From an uncultured Draconibacterium sp. (GTDB lineage: Bacteria > Bacteroidota > Bacteroidia > Bacteroidales > Prolixibacteraceae), in NCBI RefSeq assembly GCF_963676815.1, contig NZ_OY781365.1:186001-250000 (forward strand): a DNA stretch of 64,000 nucleotides. The letters are read 5' to 3'. The notes under the pieces are model-generated. The model was not told the DNA's origin. It saw only the letters and a program-made list of their open reading frames with translations, and made no database searches. The number at the start of each line of letters is the position of its first letter. Position 1 is the stretch's first letter. Below, one piece after another: positions 17,515 to 26,345 of this stretch. The translations under genes and the position numbers were made by a program.

Positions 17515-18582
17515 CTAGTCTTCCAATAAAAAATCGGCTATTTTAAACAGATCATTACCAACTTTAGCATTGGTATCGTTGGTAATTACGGCTACCACCA
17601 TTTTCTCTTTAGGGTAAATAATTAAATTGCTGCAACCACCAACCGAGCCCCCGGCATGCCCATAATAGCTACGACCAAATTCATCGATTCCTGAAAAGAA
17701 TCCCATCCCATATTCCGTTGTTTCACCGTTTGTCACTGTTTGTGGTGTTATAAGTTGTTGTTTTACCTCTTCCGAAAAAAGCGTATTATTCAGCATTCCA
17801 TTACCAAACCTCACTAAATCTTCAGACGTAGAAATAAAGCCACCACCAGCCCATTTGTAGCTATTATCAACGAAAGGTGCATTTATCACTTTCCCGTTAT
17901 TCATATCATAATAGCCGGCACGAAACAATATGAGAGAATCCATTCGTTCAGCTGTCGTTTCCGTCATTCCAAGTGGATCGAAAACGCGTGTTTGCATAAA
18001 ATGCAAAAACTCTTGACCTGATGCCCTTTCCATGACTGCACTCAGCAAATTAAAACCGTAACTGGAATAACTGTATTGAGTACCCGGCTCAAACAATAAT
18101 GTATCATTCATAAAAATCGTCAATCCATCTTTTACCGTTGGATAGTATTTCGAGGAAAGAAATTCGTTTCCATTGTAATGCCGAATTCCGGCTAAATGCC
18201 CGGCCACCTGTCGGGTTGTAATTTCATATTTCTTTTCCGGGAAATCAGGAACATATTTCTGAACTGGTGCATCAAGGTCTATTTTCCCCTCTTCAATTAG
18301 AATTCCCAATCCTGCTGCCGTAAGTGCCTTTGAGATACTTCCTATTCTGAATTTTGTTTTTTCGGGATAAACCGGCACTTGTTGCTCGTAATTTGCCAAG
18401 CCAAATCCTTTTGAAAAGACGATCTCATTATCAACCGACACGGTGGCAGTCCACCCTATCGATTCGCTTTCAACACGTAGTTGTTCCAGGTAGTCTTCGG
18501 CTTCTTTTATTTTTGGATCTTCAGTTGTACAGGAAATACCAAATACCAACAACACGGTTAGTATATAAATCAGCTTTTTCAT
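17515..18582 (-). CDS. Beta-lactamase-family serine hydrolase, lipoprotein
   Basis: A 355-residue class-C-beta-lactamase/DD-peptidase-like protein. The N terminus is a lipoprotein signal with Cys18 (VFGISC). The nucleophile motif SxxK is Ser82-Ile-Ser-Lys85 (GSISKAL). The second motif reads YSSYGFNLL, where the usual YSN Asn is replaced by Ser. The third motif is HAGGSVGG near residue 320. Members hydrolyse esters or peptides, and few are true beta-lactamases. It is probably periplasmic or surface-exposed. Its exact substrate is unknown. Confidence 0.88.
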   Translation of the reverse strand: MKKLIYILTVLLVFGISCTTEDPKIKEAEDYLEQLRVESESIGWTATVSVDNEIVFSKGFGLANYEQQVPVYPEKTKFRIGSISKALTAAGLGILIEEGKIDLDAPVQKYVPDFPEKKYEITTRQVAGHLAGIRHYNGNEFLSSKYYPTVKDGLTIFMNDTLLFEPGTQYSYSSYGFNLLSAVMERASGQEFLHFMQTRVFDPLGMTETTAERMDSLILFRAGYYDMNNGKVINAPFVDNSYKWAGGGFISTSEDLVRFGNGMLNNTLFSEEVKQQLITPQTVTNGETTEYGMGFFSGIDEFGRSYYGHAGGSVGGCSNLIIYPKEKMVVAVITNDTNAKVGNDLFKIADFLLED

Positions 18583-18685
18583 TGCGGTTAGTTTTAATTC
18601 ACAGAATTGATTATCAGAAGTTATATAAAGTTACAAGAAAAACAGGTATGATGAAAACAATCCTTTTAAAGAATAAATCATCTTT

Positions 18686-18716
18686 TTTGCTCTTTTTATC
18701 AATTTGTGTATTTTTG
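18686..18716 (+). promoter_or_regulatory. Bacteroidota-type promoter for trhO
   Basis: TTTG at 18686-18689, a 19-base spacer and TATTTTTG at 18709-18716 match the TTTG / TAnnTTTG consensus of the Bacteroidota primary sigma factor. trhO starts 24 bases downstream. Confidence 0.7.
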
Positions 18717-18739
18717 CCGCGCATTAAAATAGAGGTAAC

Positions 18740-19768
18740 ATGTTTTTATACAACCGGGTAAATAAAGAAGAACTTAAAAAGAGACTGGCAGAAGAAACCT
18801 TTCAGCGAAAAACGATATCATTTTATCGCTACCACATTCTTGATAATCCACAAGATTTCAGAGACGAGCTTTTCCGCGATTGGTTTCCGCTGGAGTGCTT
18901 TGGCCGTATTTATGTTGCCCGCGAAGGGATTAACGCACAAATGAGTGTGCCCGAACATCATTGGGATGCCTTTGTTGAGACATTGAAAAAACATGAGATT
19001 CTGCAAGACATCCCGATTAAATATGCCATTGAAGACGATGGAAAATCGTTTTACAAATTAACCATTAAAGTGCGCCCAAAACTGGTTGCCGATGGGTTGG
19101 ATGATGATGCCTACGATGTAACCAATGTAGGCAAACATTTATCGGGTGTTGAATTTCACAAATACATTGGGCAGGAAAATACTGTGCTTGTTGATATGCG
19201 CAATTACTACGAAAGTGAAATTGGTCATTTTGAAGGAGCGATTTGTCCGGAAGCTGATACTTTTCGTGAAGAGTTGGATATTGTAACCGACCTGCTGGAA
19301 GACAAAAAAGATAAAAAAGTACTGCTGTACTGTACCGGCGGAATTCGCTGCGAAAAAGCAAGTGCATACCTGAAACACCAGGGATTTACAGACGTCAACC
19401 AGCTACATGGCGGAATTCTGGAATATGCACGTCAAATTAAAACCGCTAAACTGGATTCAAAATTCATTGGTAAAAATTTCGTTTTCGACGAACGTTTGGG
19501 CGAAAGTGTAAACGGCGAAATTATTTCGAAATGCCACCAGTGTGGTAAACCCTGCGATTCGCACACCAACTGCGATAATCATGGTTGCCATATACTTTTT
19601 ATTCAGTGCCCGGAATGTGCGGAAAAATACCACGGTTGCTGTACACCCGAATGTGCCGATGAAAAAATGAACGGAACAGGCCGTCCATCAGATTTACGCA
19701 TAGGTTTTGGTAACAGTCGCAAATTCAGAAAAAGCCTTTCGTTAATGCAACTCGAGCAACAAAAATAG
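18740..19768 (+). CDS. trhO: tRNA uridine(34) hydroxylase TrhO (rhodanese-like)
   Basis: A 342-residue YceA/TrhO-type protein that hydroxylates U34 in certain tRNAs using oxygen. The N-terminal domain has CFGRIYVAREGINAQMS, the rhodanese domain has DMRNYYESEIGHFEGAI, and the active-site loop CTGGIRCEKA places the Cys near residue 198. The C-terminal region has Cys-rich pairs (CHQCGKPCDSHTNC and CPECAEKYHGCC), which look like metal ligands and are common in this family. It starts just after a good promoter, with a dihydrouridine synthase gene 40 bases downstream: two tRNA-modifying enzymes side by side. Confidence 0.93.
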   Translation: MFLYNRVNKEELKKRLAEETFQRKTISFYRYHILDNPQDFRDELFRDWFPLECFGRIYVAREGINAQMSVPEHHWDAFVETLKKHEILQDIPIKYAIEDDGKSFYKLTIKVRPKLVADGLDDDAYDVTNVGKHLSGVEFHKYIGQENTVLVDMRNYYESEIGHFEGAICPEADTFREELDIVTDLLEDKKDKKVLLYCTGGIRCEKASAYLKHQGFTDVNQLHGGILEYARQIKTAKLDSKFIGKNFVFDERLGESVNGEIISKCHQCGKPCDSHTNCDNHGCHILFIQCPECAEKYHGCCTPECADEKMNGTGRPSDLRIGFGNSRKFRKSLSLMQLEQQK

Positions 19769-19808
19769 TTGTATTGTGCGCTTTTATTTGTTTTCATAAT
19801 TTTGCGGC

Positions 19809-20786
19809 ATGAATAATTTCTGGCAAGAATTTAAAGAACCTGCGTTTTCATTAGCTCCCATGGAAGACGTTACCGATACTGTTTTTCGCGAGATTGTGAT
19901 GGGAATGGCTGCACCGGGAAAATTGCACATGGTTTTTACAGAGTTCACTTCTGTTGAAGGCATGAACCACCCGGTTGGTCGCGAACGGGTATCTGAGCGT
20001 TTGATCGTGAATGATTCGGAACGTGCTTTGCTTAAAAAACTCAACATTAAAATTGTTGCTCAAATTTGGGGGCGCGATCCGGAGATTTACCACAACATTG
20101 CCAAATATATTACCGAGAATTACGATTTCGACGGCATAGACATTAACATGGGATGCCCGGTAAAAAAGGTGTTTAAAATTGGAGCCTGCAGTGCACTGAT
20201 TGGCGAACCGGAACGTGCCAAAGAAATTGTTCTGGCAACAAAAGAAGCCACTCACCTACCCGTTAGTGTAAAAACCCGCACCGGAATAAAAGAACATATT
20301 ACCGAAAACTGGATTGCCAATTTGCTTGAAGTTGATCCGGCAGCCATTATTCTGCATGGTCGCACGCAACGAATGCAATCGGAAGGCGATGCCAACTGGA
20401 ACGAAATTGCTAAGGCCGTTCAATTGAAGAACGGCTTAAAACCGCATATTCCGATTCATGGAAACGGCGATGTATTTTCCTATAAACAAGGACTTGAGCG
20501 AATAAAACAAACCGGAGTTAATGGCGTAATGGTTGGGCGCGGTATTTTCCAGAATCCGTGGTTTTTTAATCCTGAGAAAGAAGAAATTTCGATGGAGGAC
20601 CGAATTGCCAAACTGCTTGACCACACCCGGTTGTTTGAGCAAACCTGGAGCCCAGATAAAAATTTTAATATCCTGAAACGCTTTTATAAAATCTATCTGA
20701 ACTCGTTTCCGGGCGCTGCAAAAATGCGTGCCGATTTAATGGAAGTAAAAAGCTACGAAGAAGTATATCAGTACTTCAATTCATAA
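19809..20786 (+). CDS. tRNA-dihydrouridine synthase
   Basis: A 325-residue FMN-dependent Dus enzyme that reduces uridine in the tRNA D-loop. It shows APMEDVTDTVFR at the flavin site, NMGCPVKKVFK with catalytic Cys116, LPVSVKTRTGI, ILHGRTQRMQSEGDANW and GNGDVFS...GVMVGRGIFQNPWFF, all in family order. A TAATTTTG element at 19797-19804 ends four bases before the ATG, so any promoter there would give almost no leader. Co-transcription with trhO is the alternative. The paralogue (DusA, B or C) cannot be settled by eye. Confidence 0.94.
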   Translation: MNNFWQEFKEPAFSLAPMEDVTDTVFREIVMGMAAPGKLHMVFTEFTSVEGMNHPVGRERVSERLIVNDSERALLKKLNIKIVAQIWGRDPEIYHNIAKYITENYDFDGIDINMGCPVKKVFKIGACSALIGEPERAKEIVLATKEATHLPVSVKTRTGIKEHITENWIANLLEVDPAAIILHGRTQRMQSEGDANWNEIAKAVQLKNGLKPHIPIHGNGDVFSYKQGLERIKQTGVNGVMVGRGIFQNPWFFNPEKEEISMEDRIAKLLDHTRLFEQTWSPDKNFNILKRFYKIYLNSFPGAAKMRADLMEVKSYEEVYQYFNS

Positions 20787-20926
20787 ACAAGTACTCCAAG
20801 TTTTCTCTTTCACAGGCACCTGATAAATGAAACTTTTTATCAACTTAATGCTATATTCAACAAAAATTTCGGGCAAGTTGTAATTAATCAACCAAAAGAA
20901 ATACCATTGTTATAAAAATCAACACC

Positions 20927-22174
20927 ATGAAGAACCTTTTAATTTTAGCAGCAATCTTTTTACTTTTTTCCTGCAGTCAGAACAAAACCGAGATATACCA
21001 GTGGCGAGGAGAAGACCGCAAAGGTATTTTCGATGAACAGAATCTTTTAAAAGAATGGCCGGAAGCAGGACCTGAAGAATTGTGGTATGTTGAAGGTATT
21101 GGAGATGGATACGGATCGCCAACAATAACCGATAACGAGATTTTTATAACCGGAGCTATCGACAGCACGGCAACACTATTTTGCATTGATTTAAACGGCG
21201 AGGTAAAATGGCAGGTACCTTTTGGAAAAGAATGGGTGACCAGTTATCCGGGATCGCGCTCGCAACCCACTGTTGTTGACGATTTAATTTATGTTGGTTC
21301 GGGAATGGGAAACCTTTTTTGCCTGAATCGCTCAAATGGAGCAGTAGTTTGGGAAAAACGTTTTGTGGAAGATTTTAATGGTATTTATCCGCGTTTTGGC
21401 CACTCGGAAGCACCTCTTATCGACGGCGATAAAGTATTCTGGACTCCCGGAGGAAAAGAATATAATGTGGTTGGTTTGAACCGTTTTACCGGCGAGTTGC
21501 TGTGGAATAATCCTGGTCATGGCGAGCGATCAGGGTATAATCCGGGAACACTAATAAAACTCCCAACACGCCACATTTTTGTAACGTTTTCAGCGTATAA
21601 CATGATGGGCCTTGACACAGAAACCGGTGAACTTTTGTGGACACACGCACAAGATAATGTTCCGCTTGATAAACGTCAACCCGGCATGGGCGATACACAC
21701 AGTAACTGTATAATTTACGATAACGGATATATTTATTACGCAGCCGGCGATGGAAACTGTGGAGTAAAACTCCAGCTCTCGGAAGACGGAACTGAAATTT
21801 CTGAAGTTTGGCGCAATACAGGTTTCGATAGTTATATGGGCGGAATTGTAAAAATTGACGACCATTTATATGGAAGTGCAACATCAAAAAAATTCTTCAG
21901 AAGCATTAATGCAACTAGCGGAGAATTAAGCGACTCGCTAAAATTAGGCTGGGGTGCCGTTGTTGCAGCCGACGATTTGCTGTATTACTACGGTCAGAAC
22001 GGAACGCTATCTTTAGTTGATTTTGATGATGCCGGAAAAATGAATCAGATCAGCGAATTTAAAATTACAAGAGGGGCGAAAGAACATTTTTCTCACCCGG
22101 TAATTAAAAACGGCATTTTATACCAACGACACGGACAAGTGTTGATGGCTTTTGATATAATAACTAAAAGTTAA
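20927..22174 (+). CDS. PQQ-like beta-propeller lipoprotein
   Basis: A 415-residue lipoprotein (LLFSC signal, Cys17) made of propeller blades of the PQQ-enzyme/BamB type. Repeated segments such as GSPTITDNEIFITGAID, LFCIDLNGEVKW, NLFCLNRSNGAVVWEK and GLDTETGELLWTHA are spaced 40-50 residues apart. No cytochrome motif or dehydrogenase active-site set is seen, so a catalytic role is doubtful. It is probably envelope-attached and structural or binding. It is related in type to the minus-strand protein at 28782-30158. Its stop overlaps the convergent folE stop by 4 bases. Confidence 0.85.
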   Translation: MKNLLILAAIFLLFSCSQNKTEIYQWRGEDRKGIFDEQNLLKEWPEAGPEELWYVEGIGDGYGSPTITDNEIFITGAIDSTATLFCIDLNGEVKWQVPFGKEWVTSYPGSRSQPTVVDDLIYVGSGMGNLFCLNRSNGAVVWEKRFVEDFNGIYPRFGHSEAPLIDGDKVFWTPGGKEYNVVGLNRFTGELLWNNPGHGERSGYNPGTLIKLPTRHIFVTFSAYNMMGLDTETGELLWTHAQDNVPLDKRQPGMGDTHSNCIIYDNGYIYYAAGDGNCGVKLQLSEDGTEISEVWRNTGFDSYMGGIVKIDDHLYGSATSKKFFRSINATSGELSDSLKLGWGAVVAADDLLYYYGQNGTLSLVDFDDAGKMNQISEFKITRGAKEHFSHPVIKNGILYQRHGQVLMAFDIITKS

Positions 22175-22884
22175 AGCTCGATATATCGCAAAAACTCTTC
22201 TCGAACACCTTTGTCTTTGAATTTTCCGGAATATTCGGCTGTAACGGTACTGCTGCTTTCATCCTGAATTCCGCGCGACGAAACACACATGTGTTTGGCA
22301 TCGATAACAACAGCCACATCATCGGTTTTTAGTATTGATTTAAGTTCGTTGGCAATTTGTACCGTTAAACGTTCCTGCACCTGCGGACGGCGTGCAAAAT
22401 AGTCAACTATACGGTTTATTTTGCTTAAACCAATCACTTCGCCCGATGAAATGTAAGCCACGTGTGCTTTTCCAACAATTGGTAAAAAATGATGCTCGCA
22501 AGTTGAATTCATATTAATGTTCTTTTCCACCAGCATTTCGCCGTATTTGAATTTATTTTCGAATACGGAAACTTTCGGCTTGTTTGCAGGATTTAATCCG
22601 TTGAATATTTCCTGTACAAACATTTTTGCAACACGATGTGGTGTTCCTCTCAAACTGTCGTCATTCAGATCAAGTCCCATTGTTTCCATTATGTCGCGAA
22701 ACTTGTCTTCAATAATTTCCATTTTCTGTTCATCGCTCAGCACAAAAGCATCATCGCGCATTGGTGTATCAATTGATGTTGCAATATGATTATCTCCTAT
22801 TGTATCATGATTCTCATGTCCGTTTGCTTTACCATTCTTTTTCTTGTCAATGTTGGAAATTATAATTTCTTCTCTGTAACTCAT
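22171..22884 (-). CDS. folE: GTP cyclohydrolase I
   Basis: A 237-residue enzyme that opens GTP to 7,8-dihydroneopterin triphosphate, the first step of folate and pterin synthesis. It carries NMNSTCEHHFLPIVGKAHVAYI (Zn ligand Cys and substrate His), GLSKINRIVDYFARRPQVQERLTVQIA and MCVSSRGIQDESS (second Zn Cys). The first 45 residues (charged, with KKKNGKANGHENHD) lie outside the conserved fold. The start could be further inside, but the first ATG is the longest supported. It is convergent with the propeller gene. Confidence 0.96.
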   Translation of the reverse strand: MSYREEIIISNIDKKKNGKANGHENHDTIGDNHIATSIDTPMRDDAFVLSDEQKMEIIEDKFRDIMETMGLDLNDDSLRGTPHRVAKMFVQEIFNGLNPANKPKVSVFENKFKYGEMLVEKNINMNSTCEHHFLPIVGKAHVAYISSGEVIGLSKINRIVDYFARRPQVQERLTVQIANELKSILKTDDVAVVIDAKHMCVSSRGIQDESSSTVTAEYSGKFKDKGVREEFLRYIEL

Positions 22885-23168
22885 ATTCTGAGGTATTTTT
22901 GTTTATACTATCTACGGGTTATTAAACAGACCAAAATTAATTTTGTTTAATCTAGCAAATAGAAATATTAAACAAATTTGATCAAACTTCATGATAAAAA
23001 ACTAGAATCACCCTTGTGAAATTTGAAACACACTGGTTTTAAACCACATAAAAAGAAGTAAAAGTGAATCAAAATCCTTTTATGTTTAAACGGCTCAATC
23101 CCCTATCCTCATTCGTTTACACAGCAAAACAAGAAATCTATTTTTTTTGCCATTTTTTTTCATTTTTC

Positions 23169-23199
23169 TTTGCCAGTGTAAAAACAATTTCTACTTTTG
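23169..23199 (+). promoter_or_regulatory. Bacteroidota-type promoter for the tRNA-Ser/tRNA-Pro unit
   Basis: TTTG at 23169-23172, a 19-base spacer and TACTTTTG at 23192-23199 fit the consensus exactly. The tRNA-Ser gene begins 103 bases later. The rest of the 417-base gap after folE (22885-23301) is AT-rich and shows no gene. Confidence 0.7.
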
Positions 23200-23301
23200 C
23201 ACACGCTTTAACAAAGCAACGACGTTCTTTTTAAAAACTGATTAAGTTTTAAATACCAACGCTGAGAGGCGAGGGAGATTTAGCAACTTTAATCATCTTT
23301 T

Positions 23302-23391
<90 letters not shown>

Positions 23392-23401
23392 ATAAATAAT
23401 T

Positions 23402-23479
23402 CGGGATGTAGCGCAGTCCGGTTAGCGCACCTGCTTTGGGAGCAGGGGGTCCCAGGTTCGAATCCTGGTATCCCGACCA
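23402..23479 (+). tRNA. tRNA-Pro (anticodon UGG)
   Basis: The acceptor CGGGATG pairs with TATCCCG, discriminator A, and CCA is encoded. The anticodon loop TTTGGGA gives TGG, reading CCA/CCN. The T-arm CCAGGTTCGAATCCTGG is canonical. It lies 11 bases after tRNA-Ser and immediately precedes a mobilizable element. Confidence 0.95.
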
Positions 23480-23490
23480 CTGAAAATCAA

Positions 23491-23520
23491 GGAGTTAAAC
23501 AAAAGTTTAACTCCTTTTTT
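23491..23520 (+). terminator. Rho-independent terminator after the tRNA genes
   Basis: GGAGTTAAAC-AAAA-GTTTAACTCC is a perfect 10-bp stem followed by six T, 11 bases after tRNA-Pro. Confidence 0.88.
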
Positions 23521-23529
23521 ATTTGTACG

Positions 23530-23548
23530 GGTACAACATAGGTACAAC
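23530..23548. repeat. Tandem GGTACAAC repeats beside tRNA-Pro
   Basis: Two copies of GGTACAAC at 23530-23537 and 23541-23548 are spaced 11 bases, one helical turn. They could be arm-type recombinase sites of the element, but this is inference from position only. The remaining gap to the first gene (23549-23779) shows nothing else clear. Confidence 0.35.
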
Positions 23549-23779
23549 AAAATCACCCAATAAAAACCACCAAAAACTACCAGATACACAGAGTCATTCT
23601 ATGTTATTCAACATTTCGAAAGCCAAATACAGCCAAATGAGCGTAAAATCTACGCCAACACGGATTTTCATTTGATTGCACCTGATAGATTATTTACTTT
23701 TAATCGATCAATTATCAATGCTATTGAAAAAATAAAATAATGTTGATGATTACCGGAACCTGTTAACAGATGAGCCAAT

Positions 23780-24448
23780 ATGGAAACAATAATCAAGAAA
23801 TCAGGAGTAATTATATTTCGATTCAACCGGAAACTCCGGTGGATCTTCAATATTAGAATATTACGTAACCACAATACAACGATCCTTTTTATACTGTTTG
23901 TTTGTCTTCTGATTCTGTTATTCGGACTCTGGGGCATGGGATTTTCATTTATCCATGTTATCCTCTACTCTGCCATAAGCATAACAATACTTTTCTTGAC
24001 TTTACTTTATATCGGATCGCTGAATGAAGCTCGCAGATTATCAAAGCAAGTACCCTCCGGTTGTTTTCAGTTTGTGAAAAGTAATTTGAATGGAATCCAT
24101 ATACCAGACCTAGGATTCGTGGAAACGGATCAGGAAAATATAAACCTGGTACTAAATGGACTTGAAATAAAAAGTAAAATCGATTTTAAACTGGTATCAG
24201 ATAATCGGGCTGCAGCTGATTATAAAAAGCTGTTTAGAATACTGCATTTACTTATTAATGGAGGAATTAGAGATTTCAAAAAGGAACGAAAAGAGATCCT
24301 TTTCAATTTCATTGAAAATACATTTACTCTAAATGGTTCGGAAGTAAAAAGGGCGAGTTTGAACTCGCGGTTTTCAGAGTTTGTGAATGAAAGTGAAACG
24401 GAATTTTCTGAAAACCTAAAGGCCTTTCAGAAAATACTTTTTCGATAG
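23780..24448 (+). CDS. Hypothetical two-helix membrane protein of the mobilizable element
   Basis: No family recognized. The 222-residue product has a basic N terminus, two adjacent membrane helices (about 33-53 and 57-78) and a polar cytoplasmic-looking C-terminal domain of about 140 residues rich in Asn, Lys and Glu. It is the first gene of the element. A regulatory or copy-control role is possible, but there is no motif to support it. Two 9-base CCCGTAATT repeats lie just downstream (24460-24468 and 24471-24479). Confidence 0.65.
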   Translation: METIIKKSGVIIFRFNRKLRWIFNIRILRNHNTTILFILFVCLLILLFGLWGMGFSFIHVILYSAISITILFLTLLYIGSLNEARRLSKQVPSGCFQFVKSNLNGIHIPDLGFVETDQENINLVLNGLEIKSKIDFKLVSDNRAAADYKKLFRILHLLINGGIRDFKKERKEILFNFIENTFTLNGSEVKRASLNSRFSEFVNESETEFSENLKAFQKILFR

Positions 24449-24577
24449 ACGGTATTTCTCCCGTAATTAGCCCGTAATTCAAATTACCCTCTTGATTTAC
24501 TGCCACATACAGTTACATATTTGCAGATGAGATTTTCTCGCATCAAGCGTCATTACTCATTAATAAATATGTCACCT

Positions 24578-24880
24578 ATGGAAAATCAAGTATTTCTATC
24601 AAAACAGGTTCTTAGCGAACTGAAACAAATTAAAACTCTACTCGCAGAGAACAAAACCGTTTTTAATGTTGAAGAACTGGCTCAGTACACCGGGCTATCG
24701 AAAAGCAAAATTTACAAGCTGCTCAGTAAAAAACTTATCCCAACCGGTACCAATGCCAATATCCGGCAAAAATTCTTTTATAAAAAGGACATCGATCTTT
24801 GGTTGATGGGTATTTCCGAAGAAGAACTGGAAGACGAGGAAAAATTCAACCAGATGCTATCCGGAAACCGAAAGTATTAA
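24578..24880 (+). CDS. Helix-turn-helix (excisionase-like) DNA-binding protein
   Basis: A roughly 100-residue protein with the HTH_17/excisionase pattern: FNVEELAQYTGLSKSKIYKLLSKKLIP followed by a wing with FFYKKDIDLWLM. Such proteins in Bacteroidota elements direct excision or early gene expression. The frame is open upstream to 24521. The ATG at 24578 (MENQVFLSK) is preferred because it gives the usual length, with ATG at 24569 or 24527 as alternatives. It is followed after 49 bases by the helicase gene. Confidence 0.82.
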   Translation: MENQVFLSKQVLSELKQIKTLLAENKTVFNVEELAQYTGLSKSKIYKLLSKKLIPTGTNANIRQKFFYKKDIDLWLMGISEEELEDEEKFNQMLSGNRKY

Positions 24881-24929
24881 AACCGGCGTTCACCAGCCTC
24901 TTTAAGTTATATCTTAATCCAGTACGGTT

Positions 24930-26099
24930 ATGGAAGAAAAAGCATCCGGTTTATACATTGCCAATAATCCCAAAAAGAAAACTGTTTTTGATTACACAGC
25001 TGATTATCTTTTTGAAAAATACGACATCAGGTATAACGAAATATCTCATGACTACCAGATTTCATTAATTGGAGAGAACCAGTGGCACTATCTTAATATC
25101 AATTCACTGATTATTGAACTCACAAAAGCCGGTATCGAGATTTCGCCCGGCAAACTGGAAATCTTTATCAAGTCAGAACTCATTGCAAAACATAATCCGA
25201 TTCTGAATTATTTTGTATCATTACCCAAATGGGATGGCATCGATTACATACAGAAACTGTGTTCTTATGTTCCTACCTATGAAGATGAAGCCTTTCTGTA
25301 TCACTTTCGGAAATGGTTGGTACGAGCAGTCAGGTGTGCCCTGGAACCTGACTATTTTAACAAGCAGGCTTTCATTCTTAGTCACAAAGGTCAAAGTTCA
25401 GGAAAATCAACCTGGTGCAGGTTTCTTTGTCCCCCGCTACTTTCGGAATATATGGCTGAAGACATCAGCAACGATAAGGATGCACGCATTCAACTTTGCC
25501 GGAATTTTCTGCTTAACCTCGACGAACTGGCCGTACTCTCCAGAAAAGATGTAAATGCTTTAAAAGCCTTCTTTTCGAAAACTTTTATCAATGAAAGATT
25601 ACCCTACGATAAAAAGAACACTACCCTACCACGGATCTGTTCTTTCGTGGGATCTACAAATATGGCCTCCTTTCTCAGTGATGAAACCGGTTCTGTTCGC
25701 TGGTTGTGTTTTGAACTTCGTGATAAAATTGACTTTGCCTATTCAAAAGAAGTGGATATTAATAAGGTTTGGAGCCAGGCTTTTCATTATGCTTATCAGC
25801 TGGAAGATTTTGACGCAGAACTGTCACTAAAAGATGTAACTGAGAACGAGGAACGAAATAAGAAGTACACCCGGCTCTCAACCGAACAGGAATTAATTGC
25901 AAAGTATTACGAAAAATCTCAGGATATGGAAGATTTTGTAACTGCATCGGATGTTGAGATTGCTTTAAGCTATCTAAACCTGAGATTGAACCACATCAAT
26001 ATTGGCAAAGCTTTGTCGGGATTTAATTTTCAGCGGGTAAAAAACCCCAAAAGACAGGTCTGGGGTTACCTGGCCCGATCAAATATTAATTCCAGCTAA
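24930..26099 (+). CDS. VapE/VirE-type P-loop helicase-like protein
   Basis: A 389-residue protein of the virulence-associated E family, a superfamily-3-like ATPase used for replication by phages and mobile elements. The N-terminal segment NPILNYFVSLPKWDGIDYIQKLCSYV is a family mark. Walker A is GQSSGKSTW (about residue 156), Walker B is NLDEL (about 190), and a sensor segment FVGSTNMASFL...GSVRWLCFEL follows. It lies before the TTACCT repeat array and the primase gene, so it may unwind an element origin. No endonuclease or primase domain is fused to it. Confidence 0.88.
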   Translation: MEEKASGLYIANNPKKKTVFDYTADYLFEKYDIRYNEISHDYQISLIGENQWHYLNINSLIIELTKAGIEISPGKLEIFIKSELIAKHNPILNYFVSLPKWDGIDYIQKLCSYVPTYEDEAFLYHFRKWLVRAVRCALEPDYFNKQAFILSHKGQSSGKSTWCRFLCPPLLSEYMAEDISNDKDARIQLCRNFLLNLDELAVLSRKDVNALKAFFSKTFINERLPYDKKNTTLPRICSFVGSTNMASFLSDETGSVRWLCFELRDKIDFAYSKEVDINKVWSQAFHYAYQLEDFDAELSLKDVTENEERNKKYTRLSTEQELIAKYYEKSQDMEDFVTASDVEIALSYLNLRLNHINIGKALSGFNFQRVKNPKRQVWGYLARSNINSS

Positions 26100-26130
26100 A
26101 TAACAGTTTTCTGCAAAAAAGCAGAAAACA

Positions 26131-26317
26131 AGTTACCTACTTACCTAAAAAAATGAAAAGTACTATAAACACTGAGCTTTGCTTAGGTAAGATGAACAGT
26201 ATTTAAGTTACCTGGAACTTACCTAAGTTACCTATCAGGTAAGATAGGTAGGATTAAAAATCAACCTACCTATATCCTAAAAAGCTGATAATCTGATCTG
26301 AGGTAAGTAGGTAAGTG
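26131..26317. repeat. TTACCT/AGGTAA repeat array (possible iterons)
   Basis: In the 246-base gap between helicase and primase, TTACCT occurs at 26133, 26141, 26208, 26219 and 26228, and its complement AGGTAA at 26185, 26237, 26301 and 26309. Variants are near 26246 and 26266. Neighbouring copies are 8-11 bases apart. A random 246-base stretch would hold about none. The setting suggests an origin or an operator array. The hairpin CTGCaaaaaaGCAG lies just before, at 26111. Confidence 0.75.
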
Positions 26318-26345
26318 AAAATCAACTTTTTTAAAAATTTTACTG

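Noticed and set aside
23250..23300. Riboswitch-like CTGAGA element before tRNA-Ser
   Set aside because: Only a short match; no thiamine-box partner segments, and the downstream gene is a tRNA.
26131..26317. CRISPR-like repeat array
   Set aside because: The repeated unit is 6 bases, present in both orientations with short irregular spacing, so it cannot be a CRISPR; iterons or operator sites fit better.
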